A DNA stretch of 57,815 nucleotides. Source: an uncultured Prevotellaceae bacterium (GTDB taxonomy: Bacteria; Bacteroidota; Bacteroidia; Bacteroidales; Bacteroidaceae). The stretch lies in contig CALFJG010000010.1 of NCBI GenBank assembly GCA_937877625.1, positions 1 through 57,815 of the forward strand, written 5' to 3'. The notes beneath the pieces were generated by a model. The model saw only the letters and a program-made list of their open reading frames with translations. It was not told the origin of the DNA and did no database searches. The position numbers were made by a program, and so were the translations under genes. Position 1 is the first letter of the stretch. Each line of letters starts with the position of its first letter. Positions 16,894 to 25,548 of the stretch are shown here, piece by piece.

Positions 16894-18726
16894 ATGCTTA
16901 ACAATTGTCATTTTTCGCGCTTGGTATATGAGCAAGCACGAACCTATGGTGAACGTACCGCCCTGATGTATCGCGACTACGATGAGGGCAAGTGGAAAAA
17001 CATTTCTTGGAGACGCTTTGCCGAAACGGTGCAGCGCGTGTCGCTCTCGCTTTTGGCCTACGAAACAGACGTGCAGGAGAACATCGCCGTGTTCTCGCAA
17101 AACAAGCCCGAGTGCCTCTTCGTGGACTTCGGGGCTTACGGCGTGCGTGGTGTGACTGTGCCGTTTTATCCCACAAGCAGTGCGCCGCAGATTGTCTATA
17201 TGATTAACGATGCCCGTGTGCGTTTTCTTTTTGTTGGCGAGCAACAACAATACGACGTTGCCATACAAGCCATTCCCCTGTGCCACTCCTTAGAGCGCAT
17301 CATCATTTTTGACCGCAAGGTGGAGCGACAGCCGGGCGACACGCTCAGCATCTATTTCGACGAGTTCCTACGTGTCGGCGAGACGGGCGATTACGACGAG
17401 GAGCTCAACCTACGCCAAGCCGCCGCCAACTTTTCCGACCTGGCAAATATCCTTTATACCAGTGGCACCACGGGACATAGCAAGGGTGTGCAACTGACTT
17501 ATGGTATGTACCACGAAGCCCTGCGAGTGAATAACCAGGCACTGAAATTCAGCGACAAAGACGTGGTGCTCAACTTCCTTCCCTTTACCCACGTCTTCGA
17601 ACGTGGCTGGACGTACTGGGGACTCGCTGTGGGGGCTGTCCAAGCCGTGAACCTGCGCCCCGCCGATGTGTTGCAGTCGTTGCGCGAGGTAAGGCCCACG
17701 TGTATGTCAAGCGTCCCACGCTTTTGGGAAAAGGTGTACCAAGGTGTGAAAGAGAAAATGGCCGAAGCCTCCCCCGTGCAGGGCAAACTGATGCGTATGG
17801 CCTTAGAAACGGGAATAAAATGCTGGACAGATTATACGTCAAAAGGCCGACGCTTGCCGCCACTGCTGGCTATGAAACGCCGCATCTACGACAAGACCAT
17901 CTTCAGCGTGCTAAGGCGCACCCTCGGCCTTGACCGCGGCAACTTCTTCCCCACGGCCGGAGCACTTGTCTCGACCGAGGTTGAAACGTTTGTCCACGCC
18001 GTAGGTATAAATATGATAGTGGGCTACGGGCTGACAGAAAGCACCGCCACCGTCACCTGCGACCGCCCCGAGCAACCCGTAACGCCAGGCTCCGTGGGAC
18101 GCTTCGTCGACGGGCTGGAGTATCGCATCGGCGATAACGATGAAATACTGCTACGCGGAAAGACCATCACACCCGGCTATTATAATAAGGTATCAACCAC
18201 AGCGCAGAGCATTGATGCCGACGGCTGGTTTCACACAGGTGATGCGGGATACGTAAAAGACGGTGAGCTCTTTCTGAAAGAGCGCATCAAAGACCTCTTC
18301 AAAACAAGCAACGGCAAATACATCGCGCCGCAAGCCATAGAAAGCAAACTCTCTGTTGACCGCTACATAGAACAAGCCGTCGTTGTGGCAGACAGACGCA
18401 AGTTTGTAAGCGCACTCATCGTACCCAACTACACCCTACTTGAAGCCTATGCCAAAGAGCAAGGCCTCTCCTACGGAAGTCGAGAGGCTTTGTGTCAGGA
18501 TAAACACATCTACGAAATGCTCAACCAGCGTATAGAGCTCCTACAACAAGAGTTGGCAGGCTATGAAAAGGTGAAGCACTTTATCCTGCTGCCGCGCGCA
18601 CTAAGCATAGAGAGCGGCGAACTCACCAATACGCTAAAAGTGAAGCGCGGTGTGGTGTACGAGCGTTACAAAGCCGAGATTGACCGCCTTTACGAAGAGG
18701 CGGAGAAGCAGTTTGGCAGCAAGTGA
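16894..18726 (+). CDS. Long-chain fatty-acid-CoA ligase family (AMP-forming)
   Basis: 610 aa from the ATG at 16894; an in-frame extension back to 16678 overlaps grpE and has no family support. Adenylate-forming motifs are in order: YTSGTTGHSKG (about 187-197), GYGLTES, GWFHTGDAGYV and the hinge/catalytic stretch KERIKDLFKTSNGKYIAPQAIE. These enzymes activate fatty acids with ATP and load them on CoA at the inner face of the membrane. The exact chain length preference cannot be read. It heads a plus-strand row with prfB 30 nt downstream. Together with the FadL-like porin it could form a fatty-acid uptake route, which is inference. Confidence 0.92.
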   Translation: MLNNCHFSRLVYEQARTYGERTALMYRDYDEGKWKNISWRRFAETVQRVSLSLLAYETDVQENIAVFSQNKPECLFVDFGAYGVRGVTVPFYPTSSAPQIVYMINDARVRFLFVGEQQQYDVAIQAIPLCHSLERIIIFDRKVERQPGDTLSIYFDEFLRVGETGDYDEELNLRQAAANFSDLANILYTSGTTGHSKGVQLTYGMYHEALRVNNQALKFSDKDVVLNFLPFTHVFERGWTYWGLAVGAVQAVNLRPADVLQSLREVRPTCMSSVPRFWEKVYQGVKEKMAEASPVQGKLMRMALETGIKCWTDYTSKGRRLPPLLAMKRRIYDKTIFSVLRRTLGLDRGNFFPTAGALVSTEVETFVHAVGINMIVGYGLTESTATVTCDRPEQPVTPGSVGRFVDGLEYRIGDNDEILLRGKTITPGYYNKVSTTAQSIDADGWFHTGDAGYVKDGELFLKERIKDLFKTSNGKYIAPQAIESKLSVDRYIEQAVVVADRRKFVSALIVPNYTLLEAYAKEQGLSYGSREALCQDKHIYEMLNQRIELLQQELAGYEKVKHFILLPRALSIESGELTNTLKVKRGVVYERYKAEIDRLYEEAEKQFGSK

Positions 18727-18756
18727 GGCACAACCAACGGAAACGCAAGAAGACGT

Positions 18757-19875
18757 ATGATAACCATAGAACAACTCAAAGCGGTGCAGGAACGCGCCGA
18801 AGCCTTGCACCGCTATCTTGATATCCCTGCCAAGCAAGTGCAGTTTGAGGAGGAACAACTGCGTACGCAGGCACCCGATTTCTGGGAGGATCGCGAGCGT
18901 GCCGAAAAGCAGATGAAACTCGTGAAAGGCCTTGAGAAATGGCTCGTGGGCTATAAAGAAGCCCGCACGTTTGTGGACGAGCTCGCTCTGGCTTTTGACT
19001 TTTGCAAAGAGGGATTAGTGGAGGAGGCCGAGGTGGATGCCGCCTATCAGAAAGCCATCAACACCATTGAAGCCTTAGAACTCAAGAATATGTTGCAGCA
19101 GGAGGAGGATGTGATGTCGTGCGTGCTAAAAATAAATAGCGGCGCGGGCGGCACGGAAAGTCAAGACTGGGCGCAGATGCTTATGCGAATGTATATGCGC
19201 TATGCAGAAGCTAACGATTATAAGATAAACATCTCCAACTTGCAGGACGGCGACGAAGCCGGTATCAAGACCGTGACGATGGAAATCGAAGGCGACTATG
19301 CCTATGGCTACCTCAAGAGCGAAAACGGCGTGCATCGCTTGGTACGCGTGTCGCCCTATAATGCTCAGGGCAAACGTATGACGAGTTTTGCCAGCGTGTT
19401 TGTCACCCCGCTCGTTGACGATACGATAGAAGTTTACGTCGATCCCTCCAAAATCTCCTGGGACACGTTTCGTAGCAGCGGTGCCGGCGGGCAGAATGTA
19501 AACAAAGTGGAGACGGGTGTGCGCCTGCGCTATCAGTACAAAGACCCCGAAACGGGCGAGGAAGAAGAAATCCTCATAGAGAACACCGAGACGCGCAAAC
19601 AACTTGAAAACCGCGAGAATGCTATGCGCCTACTCCGCTCCAACCTCTACGACCGCGAACTTAAGCGACGGCAAGCCGCAAAAGCCAAGATTGAGGCCGG
19701 TAAGAAGAAAATAGAGTGGGGCAGCCAAATACGCAGTTACGTCTTTGACGACAGACGTGTGAAAGATCACCGAACGGGTTTTCAGACGAGCGACGTAGGC
19801 GGTGTGATGGACGGGAAGCTTGACGGTTTTATCAAGGCCTATCTTATGGAGTTTGGCGCAGAGAAGCCCGAGTAA
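18757..19875 (+). CDS. prfB: Peptide chain release factor 2, without frameshift site
   Basis: 372 aa. RF2 ends translation at UGA and UAA. The catalytic GGQ loop is Gly244-Gly245-Gln246 (SGAGGQNVNK). The stop-codon recognition tripeptide reads Ser199-Pro200-Tyr201 where E. coli RF2 has SPF. In many bacteria prfB needs a +1 frameshift at CTT-T-GAC, making RF2 control its own level. Here codons 21-22 are CTT GAT (18817-18822) within RYLD, with the extra base absent and no Shine-Dalgarno-like spur just upstream, so the gene reads straight through. The peptide around the old site (HRYLDIPAK) is still recognisable. It follows the acyl-CoA ligase gene by 30 nt. Confidence 0.97.
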   Translation: MITIEQLKAVQERAEALHRYLDIPAKQVQFEEEQLRTQAPDFWEDRERAEKQMKLVKGLEKWLVGYKEARTFVDELALAFDFCKEGLVEEAEVDAAYQKAINTIEALELKNMLQQEEDVMSCVLKINSGAGGTESQDWAQMLMRMYMRYAEANDYKINISNLQDGDEAGIKTVTMEIEGDYAYGYLKSENGVHRLVRVSPYNAQGKRMTSFASVFVTPLVDDTIEVYVDPSKISWDTFRSSGAGGQNVNKVETGVRLRYQYKDPETGEEEEILIENTETRKQLENRENAMRLLRSNLYDRELKRRQAAKAKIEAGKKKIEWGSQIRSYVFDDRRVKDHRTGFQTSDVGGVMDGKLDGFIKAYLMEFGAEKPE

Positions 19876-19987
19876 CGACAAAGCATTTATGCTGCGTCGG
19901 ATTTATTAGCGAATAGCCGAAGAGCAGTTCACGACGTACTTGTAGAACCCATCATAAACCAAGAAACAACAAACACATATAGATATT

Positions 19988-20128
19988 ATGAGTAAGAAAA
20001 AAGAACAAAGACAAGCCGCCCGTGTAGCACGCGAACGCAAGCAGGCACGGCGCGTATTCCTCGGCATTGTAGCCGCACTGCTCGTGCTCACCTTTATTCT
20101 TATAGGCATTGGTGTAGCATTCAGTTAA
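19988..20128 (+). CDS. 46-aa single-pass membrane protein
   Basis: ATG at 19988, TAA at 20126-20128. The first 22 residues are strongly basic and Gln/Arg-rich (MSKKKEQRQAARVARERKQA), followed by one hydrophobic helix (residues about 24-45) and the C-terminal Ser. Positive-inside logic puts the N-terminus in the cytoplasm. It sits 112 nt after prfB and 38 nt before the CYTH gene, in the same direction. I do not recognise a named family; similar tiny Lys/Arg-plus-TM proteins occur in Bacteroidales. The codon pattern and spacing make it plausible as a real gene. Confidence 0.65.
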   Translation: MSKKKEQRQAARVARERKQARRVFLGIVAALLVLTFILIGIGVAFS

Positions 20129-20166
20129 CGTAGGTCTAACGACCGCTTTGGGTTAACCTACCGGCT

Positions 20167-20655
20167 ATGGCTCTCGAGATAGAACGCAAATTCCTTGTCG
20201 CCGGCGATTTTAAGCGCGCCGCCACCTCCTCGTCACACATTGTTCAAGGCTACATTTGTAGCCAACAAGGGCGAACGGTGCGTGTGCGTTTGCGCGACGA
20301 CAAATGCTACCTGACAATTAAAGGACCCTCGCGCCACGGCGGGCTGACGCGCTACGAGTTTGAGAAAGAAATATCGCGCGACGAAGGGCTTTCGCTGCTT
20401 TCTATCTGTGAGCCCGGCGTGGTGGAGAAGACACGCTGGCTCGTACCCGCAGGCAGTCACGTCTTTGAGGTGGACGAGTTCTTTGCCGACAACGCCGGAC
20501 TTGTGGTAGCCGAGGTGGAGCTGCGCAGCGAAGACGAAGACTTTGAGCATCCTGATTTCTTACGCCAGGAAGTGACCGGGCTACGCCGTTACTACAACTC
20601 CTCCCTGCGTCGCCATCCCTACAAAGAATGGAGCGAGGAAGAGAAACACCCGTAG
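20167..20655 (+). CDS. CYTH-domain protein (triphosphate tunnel family)
   Basis: 162 aa. The N-terminus MALEIERKFLV has the defining ExExK signature (Glu4, Glu6, Lys8). Further charged residues of the tunnel are in RVRLRDDKCYLTIKG, YEFEKEI, and near the C-terminus VAEVELRSEDE. CYTH proteins bind a triphosphate and a divalent metal inside an antiparallel beta tunnel; bacterial stand-alone forms are inorganic triphosphatases or act on nucleotide triphosphates. Length fits a single-domain form without the CHAD domain. It is in the plus-strand row, 38 nt after the 46-aa protein gene. Confidence 0.9.
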   Translation: MALEIERKFLVAGDFKRAATSSSHIVQGYICSQQGRTVRVRLRDDKCYLTIKGPSRHGGLTRYEFEKEISRDEGLSLLSICEPGVVEKTRWLVPAGSHVFEVDEFFADNAGLVVAEVELRSEDEDFEHPDFLRQEVTGLRRYYNSSLRRHPYKEWSEEEKHP

Positions 20656-20695
20656 CACTCCGACGCACCTCGTGCCGTCCTAAAACTCCAAGCCC

Positions 20696-21235
20696 GTGAC
20701 GCTCCTGCTTTCCATACTCCTCTCGTTCTTTCCGCCTGCTTTGGCCGATAGCCTTCTGGGTACGTGGCAACGCATCTTAGTCACCACCGATGAAACCACG
20801 GGTACACAGGAGACGCAAACCGTTCTTCGTACCTTTGCTCCAGACCACGCCTTGACAGAAACGGTAGTCTATGAGCAACGTGTGCGCTGGATGAACGACG
20901 AAACCGTGTTGCTCCGCTTTCGAAGCACCGTGAGCGGACAATGGGTGGCCAACGGGCGCGATGTACTCCTCCGCTATTTCCATCGCACGCTTGAGGTGCG
21001 CTACGAAGACGTGTCGTTTCCCGATCACGATGTCGCCGTGCAAGGCGAATTGCGACACGCTTTTGAGAAGAAGAATGGCAAGTATCTGCGCAACTACGTG
21101 GATACTATGCGCAACGTGCTTCGCAACTACTTTCGTCGTAACAGCGGCTCCGCTATTCTTGACGTAGCGTTTCAAGGCCAGCAGTTTACCGCCACTCTCG
21201 GCGACGAGGTGGTAGCCTTTCAGCGGGTGGACTGA
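20696..21235 (+). CDS. Exported lipocalin-like protein, function unknown
   Basis: 179 aa with a GTG start at 20696, chosen because it gives an immediate signal peptide (MTLLLSILLSFFPPALA). The mature part begins SLLGTWQRI, the G-x-W opening typical of lipocalin-like small beta barrels, followed by alternating beta strands (ETVVYEQRVRWM, TVLLRFRSTVSGQWV). A helix-rich insertion (about 117-148) is followed by a last strand AFQRV. I see no catalytic motif. It lies 40 nt after the CYTH gene and 40 nt before the GH73 gene. The lipocalin-like label rests only on the short motif and predicted strand pattern. Confidence 0.7.
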   Translation: MTLLLSILLSFFPPALADSLLGTWQRILVTTDETTGTQETQTVLRTFAPDHALTETVVYEQRVRWMNDETVLLRFRSTVSGQWVANGRDVLLRYFHRTLEVRYEDVSFPDHDVAVQGELRHAFEKKNGKYLRNYVDTMRNVLRNYFRRNSGSAILDVAFQGQQFTATLGDEVVAFQRVD

Positions 21236-21275
21236 CATCCTCCCTTTCCTCTTTTTTTTATTCAGCCACGACTAT

Positions 21276-22232
21276 ATGAGCCGACGTGCGTTTTCTCTTT
21301 CTGCTTCTGTTCTCCTTTTTGTAGCCCTCTTCTATACTGCCGTGCTGCCGCTTCGGGCGCAGCGCAACGCGACGTACGAGGCTTATATCACACGCTACGC
21401 ACCGGTGGCCGTGGCCGAGATGCACCAGCACGGCGTGCCTGCCAGCATCACTCTGGCGCAGGGACTCCTTGAGAGCGGGGCGGGTACAAGTATGCTTGCC
21501 ACACGCGCCAACAACCATTTCGGCATAAAAGCCGGCAGCGATTGGCACGGCGCGTATGTTTGCAAAGACGATGATGCGCCCAACGAGCGTTTCCGGGCCT
21601 ACAACGACGCGGCGCAGAGTTATGCCGACCACTCCCTCTTTCTGCGCAATCGTAGTCGCTACGCCGCCCTCTTTTCACTGCCCCTCACTGACTACAAGGG
21701 GTGGGCGCGAGGACTAAAAGCCGCCGGCTATGCCACCAGCCCCACCTATGCCGACCGCTTGATACAAATCATAGAAACCTACAACCTCGCACGCTTCGAC
21801 CGCATAGCACCCGCTGCTACCGCCGACACTCCACACACCACGGCTGCTGGTCAGCCAACGACAAATGCACCCGCCACTTCGTCGCAGGGCGGACGTATAT
21901 ATATGGAGAATGGTGCTTACTACGTCGTGGCACAGACGGGCGACACCTATCGCACAATAGGGCATCGCTGGGGTGTGCGCCAGGGCTCGCTGCGTCGTTA
22001 CAACGAGCAACGCCGAGGCTACGAGCCACGTCCCGGCGAGCGTGTCTATCTTGTGAAAAAGCCAGCCCGCGCCGCGAAGCAATACAAACATCGAGTACAC
22101 ATCGTGCAACCTGGCGAGACGCTCCATGCCATAGCCCAATACTACGCCGTGCGAACCCGCACGCTCTATCGCCTCAACCACTTACCCGACAGTTATGTGC
22201 CTACGGCAGGCGACCGTATCAGGCTACGATAA
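21276..22232 (+). CDS. Peptidoglycan N-acetylglucosaminidase (GH73) with two LysM repeats
   Basis: 318 aa. Signal peptide (1-29, ending PLRAQ), then a glucosaminidase domain (about 35-172) with the pattern ITLAQGLLESGAGTS, in which Glu is the likely general acid, followed by NNHFGIKA and YADHSLFL. A Thr/Ala/Pro-rich linker (about 177-205) precedes two LysM modules: one near 214-264 (YYVVAQTGDTYRTIGHRWGV) and one near 273-318 (HIVQPGETLHAIAQYY). LysM holds the enzyme on the cell wall, where it cuts GlcNAc-MurNAc bonds for growth or daughter-cell separation. It lies in the plus-strand row between the lipocalin-like gene and the HhH/barrel gene (36 nt). Confidence 0.93.
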   Translation: MSRRAFSLSASVLLFVALFYTAVLPLRAQRNATYEAYITRYAPVAVAEMHQHGVPASITLAQGLLESGAGTSMLATRANNHFGIKAGSDWHGAYVCKDDDAPNERFRAYNDAAQSYADHSLFLRNRSRYAALFSLPLTDYKGWARGLKAAGYATSPTYADRLIQIIETYNLARFDRIAPAATADTPHTTAAGQPTTNAPATSSQGGRIYMENGAYYVVAQTGDTYRTIGHRWGVRQGSLRRYNEQRRGYEPRPGERVYLVKKPARAAKQYKHRVHIVQPGETLHAIAQYYAVRTRTLYRLNHLPDSYVPTAGDRIRLR

Positions 22233-22268
22233 AAATCTCACTCCCTCCCCCCCTAAATCCCACGAGCC

Positions 22269-24350
22269 GTGAAGCGCACCGCATTGTTGCTCCTCATTTT
22301 GGTAGCCTGTCTCCCCTCTTTGCTTTGTGCGCAGCCGTCACGACGCGACAGCATTTCGTGGAGCGAATTTGTGGAAATGTTTTTCGATGCCGATGATGGC
22401 GACGATGACGAGCGAGCCACTGTGCGCCTCTCAACTTATGAAACGTTGGAGGAGCTCCACGCCTCGCCTCTCAATATCAATGCTTGTTCGCGCGAGGAGC
22501 TTTTGCTCCTGCCGTTTCTCACACCTACGAAAGCCGATAGTATTCTGGCTTATCGCGACAAGCGTGCCTTTATTAGTCTTGGCGAACTTCTTTTTGTCCG
22601 TCCGCTGACCTATTCCGATCGCCTTTTCTTGCCGCTCTTCGTTTATGTAGGTGAAAAAGAGCAAAAAACCGCTTCGCTTGTCGAACAACTCACCTGCGGA
22701 CGCTATGAGGCCGAGACACACCTTGATGTACCGCTCTACACCCGTCAAGGCAACGCCTCTCACACACGCAGCGAACTACAACGTTACCCTAACCGTATCT
22801 ACTACGGAAACGGCCTCCACAATGCCACGCGCTTTCGCTATAAATACGGTCGCACCTGGGCTTATGGCCTGACACTCGAAAAAGATGCCGGCGAGCCCTT
22901 TGCCGCCGAGGGAAACGTACCCTACGACTATGTGTCGTTCTTTCTCCATCATCGCGCTACCAACCGACGCAGCGAGTGGCTTCTTGGCGACTACGAGGTG
23001 CGCATAGGTCAAGGTATGCTCTTCGGCGGCGGTTTCTTGCTCGGCAAACGTATGCTCGCCACGAGCTCGGGGCAAAGTGGTTTTTACCTCAAGCCACATA
23101 CCTCTATGGAGGAGAACGCCTTTTTGCGTGGCCTCGCGGCACGCGTCCGCTTTGGCAAACACATTGAAACGGCGGCTTTTGCATCGTGGCGAACGCTTGA
23201 TGCTTCCTATCGCGGCGACACCATTCTCACGCTTCAAACTTCAGGCCTGCATCGCACCAAGTCCGAAATGAGCCGCAAGGACGTTGCTACAGCACTGACG
23301 CTCGGCACCCACGGTGCTTATATATATAAATATGGAGAGGTGGGACTCACGGCTTTTGTCACACACTTCACAAATCCCGTCTGCCCCGTTTGGCGTGCCT
23401 ACAACGCTTATTACTTTCGCGGCACCACGGCAGGAGGCTTTTCGTTAGACTATAACCTACGCAACAATCGCCTTGACGTGCGTGGCGAAGCGGCTGCCGA
23501 CCACAAACTCCACTTCGCCTATAGTGGCCTTGTGCGCTACTATGCCTCCGATGCCTTGCAGCTTTTCCTGCAACACCGCCACCTCTCGCCACAGTTTGTC
23601 TCACTCTATGGACACTCCGTGCAAGAGAACTCCCGCTGTGCCAATGAACACGGAGCTACGCTCGGGGCTACAATCCAAGCCCTTTCGCGTGTCACACTGA
23701 CAAGTTACGTCGATGCCTTTTTCTTTCCCCACGCCGTCTATCTCAACCAACGGCGCACGCGTGGGGTGGAGTTTTATCTCCAAGCAGATGTGAGGCGCGG
23801 CGAAAACCGTACATGGCAGTTCGTCTATCGCTATAAGACCAAAGAACGCGGCGTGACAGGCTACGCCAACTTGTCGCAGTTCGTACAAACGCATCGTGCC
23901 ACACTGCGTTTAACAATCACCGCCCCTCGCTTTTCGCTCTTCCCCGCACTTACTGCCACGTGGCGCGTGCCGCAGGTAAGTGCCTCGTCGTTTGGCTATA
24001 TGGCATCGTTGCGCACCGCTTACCAACCTACCGCCGCCGTTCAGATAGGGGCCTTCGCCGCACTCTTTGTGAGCGACGACTATCAGAGCGCACTCTATGC
24101 CTACGAACCACAGCTGCCACACTATGGAGGCATATCCTCTTTCTACTACCACGGGATGCGCCTCGTTGCCACGCTGCGCGCAAAACTTCTTTGGGGCTTC
24201 GACGGAGGGCTGCGCATAGGGTCCACCCACTATTTCAACCGCAACGAAATAAGCAGCGGCACACAACTTATTAGGTCGTCTTGGAAGAATGACATATCTT
24301 TGCAACTGCGTTGGTGCTTCAAGCCCAAAAGGAAATCCTTTCATACATAA
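22269..24350 (+). CDS. Exported HhH-domain protein with beta-barrel-like C-terminus
   Basis: 693 aa with a GTG start at 22269 giving a signal peptide (MKRTALLLLILVACLPSLLCA). Residues about 55-125 form a ComEA-type helix-hairpin-helix unit (SPLNINACSREELLLLPFLTPTKADSIL is the typical LNIN...L.LP....A..I pattern, split here over two turns). The remaining 560 residues are rich in alternating aromatic beta strands, with many Tyr/Arg pairs and G-Y-G turns, resembling an outer-membrane barrel. HhH motifs normally bind DNA non-specifically, so the pairing with an exported barrel is unusual but recurs in Bacteroidetes. No function is established. It lies 12 nt before the patatin gene. Confidence 0.8.
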   Translation: MKRTALLLLILVACLPSLLCAQPSRRDSISWSEFVEMFFDADDGDDDERATVRLSTYETLEELHASPLNINACSREELLLLPFLTPTKADSILAYRDKRAFISLGELLFVRPLTYSDRLFLPLFVYVGEKEQKTASLVEQLTCGRYEAETHLDVPLYTRQGNASHTRSELQRYPNRIYYGNGLHNATRFRYKYGRTWAYGLTLEKDAGEPFAAEGNVPYDYVSFFLHHRATNRRSEWLLGDYEVRIGQGMLFGGGFLLGKRMLATSSGQSGFYLKPHTSMEENAFLRGLAARVRFGKHIETAAFASWRTLDASYRGDTILTLQTSGLHRTKSEMSRKDVATALTLGTHGAYIYKYGEVGLTAFVTHFTNPVCPVWRAYNAYYFRGTTAGGFSLDYNLRNNRLDVRGEAAADHKLHFAYSGLVRYYASDALQLFLQHRHLSPQFVSLYGHSVQENSRCANEHGATLGATIQALSRVTLTSYVDAFFFPHAVYLNQRRTRGVEFYLQADVRRGENRTWQFVYRYKTKERGVTGYANLSQFVQTHRATLRLTITAPRFSLFPALTATWRVPQVSASSFGYMASLRTAYQPTAAVQIGAFAALFVSDDYQSALYAYEPQLPHYGGISSFYYHGMRLVATLRAKLLWGFDGGLRIGSTHYFNRNEISSGTQLIRSSWKNDISLQLRWCFKPKRKSFHT

Positions 24351-24362
24351 AACTCCCCTTCA

Positions 24363-25340
24363 ATGCGTTTCCTCCTTTCCTCTTCAACGATGCGGCGTTT
24401 CGGTTTACTCCTCTCGGTGTTTCTCTGCCTGTTACCCGCTTTTGCTCAACGTGGACGCGTGGCGCTCGTACTCGGCGGCGGGGGAGCCAAGGGTGCTGCC
24501 GAAATCGGTGTGATAAAAGTGCTTGAGGAGGAAGGCATACCGATAGATATGGTGGTAGGTACAAGTATCGGTTCACTCGTGGGCGGCCTTTACGCTTACG
24601 GTTATACTGCCGCCCAGTTAGATAGCATTATGCGTGCACCCAACTGGACGGACTTGCTCACCGACCGCAACCCCGAGCACGCCAACACGCCTATTACCAT
24701 AGAAGACGGCACGGTGAGTATCTTTGGAATACCCCTGTGGGGTCGCCGCCGCGATGGTGAGACTGTACAGTTCGGATTGGTACGTGGCCACAACGTGCTC
24801 GATATGTTTACACGCCTCTTGCCCGCCACTGATAGCATCTCTTTCGACAGCCTGCAACGTCCGTTCCGTGCCGTGGCGTTCGACGTTAATACGCGCACCG
24901 AGGTAGATCTCGACAGCGGCTCCTTGCCCTTGGCTATGCGTGCCAGTATGTCGCTCCCTGTGTTTTTCAGCCCTGTACAGTACGGCTCGTGGCGGCTCAT
25001 CGATGGTGGCGTACTCAACAACTTGCCCGTTGATGTAGCGCGTAGTATGGGCGCACAATATGTTATCGCCATTGACCTGGCGCAGCGGGGGGCCGACCTC
25101 GACCGCGAGGAAAACTTTTGGCAAAGCGTGCGTCGCAGGCTCGGAATTGACGACCGCCCGAAGTACGTTGCTGCGCGCCACGACATAGATCTCTACTTCA
25201 ATCCACCGCTCCAAGGCTATGGCGTGGAGAGTTTCTCCCATCGCGCCGTGGACGAAATGATACGCATCGGCGAGCAACACGCACGCGACCAGCTGCAGCA
25301 AATCCGTGCGTTAAAAACCCTGCTCCGAGACACTCTCTAA
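24363..25340 (+). CDS. Patatin-like phospholipase, exported
   Basis: 325 aa. An N-terminal signal-like helix (10-29, alternative Met at residue 10) precedes the patatin domain. The oxyanion stretch is GGGGAKG (38-44), the nucleophile Ser68 lies in GTSIGS and the catalytic Asp214 in DGG. The C-terminal 100 residues are a helical extension often seen in RssA/PlpD-like Bacteroidetes proteins. Such enzymes hydrolyse acyl ester bonds of lipids. No POTRA or barrel domain is attached in this protein, though the HhH/barrel gene is only 12 nt upstream, so a functional pairing is conceivable. It is the last gene of the row starting at the acyl-CoA ligase. Confidence 0.9.
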   Translation: MRFLLSSSTMRRFGLLLSVFLCLLPAFAQRGRVALVLGGGGAKGAAEIGVIKVLEEEGIPIDMVVGTSIGSLVGGLYAYGYTAAQLDSIMRAPNWTDLLTDRNPEHANTPITIEDGTVSIFGIPLWGRRRDGETVQFGLVRGHNVLDMFTRLLPATDSISFDSLQRPFRAVAFDVNTRTEVDLDSGSLPLAMRASMSLPVFFSPVQYGSWRLIDGGVLNNLPVDVARSMGAQYVIAIDLAQRGADLDREENFWQSVRRRLGIDDRPKYVAARHDIDLYFNPPLQGYGVESFSHRAVDEMIRIGEQHARDQLQQIRALKTLLRDTL

Positions 25341-25438
25341 ACTTAATGCCCGTTAAAGCCGCGCCGTGCAATGTTAAACAACGTTGACGGCGCGGCATAT
25401 TTTTTGCATATACGACGCGAAAAAATCCCTTTGTGGCG

Positions 25439-25446
25439 TACTTTTG
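25439..25446 (+). promoter_or_regulatory. Possible -7 box of the DegP-like gene
   Basis: TACTTTTG on the plus strand, 102 nt before the ATG at 25549. TTTG runs nearby are not at the expected -33 spacing. Confidence 0.45.
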
Positions 25447-25548
25447 CACAGCTTTTGCAGGAAAGGGCGCGACGCTTGGCGCAAATTAAACTTTATGCGT
25501 TTTGCCACGTCAGAAGCCTGAAAGCAACCCCTTAAAACGTTTATCATT

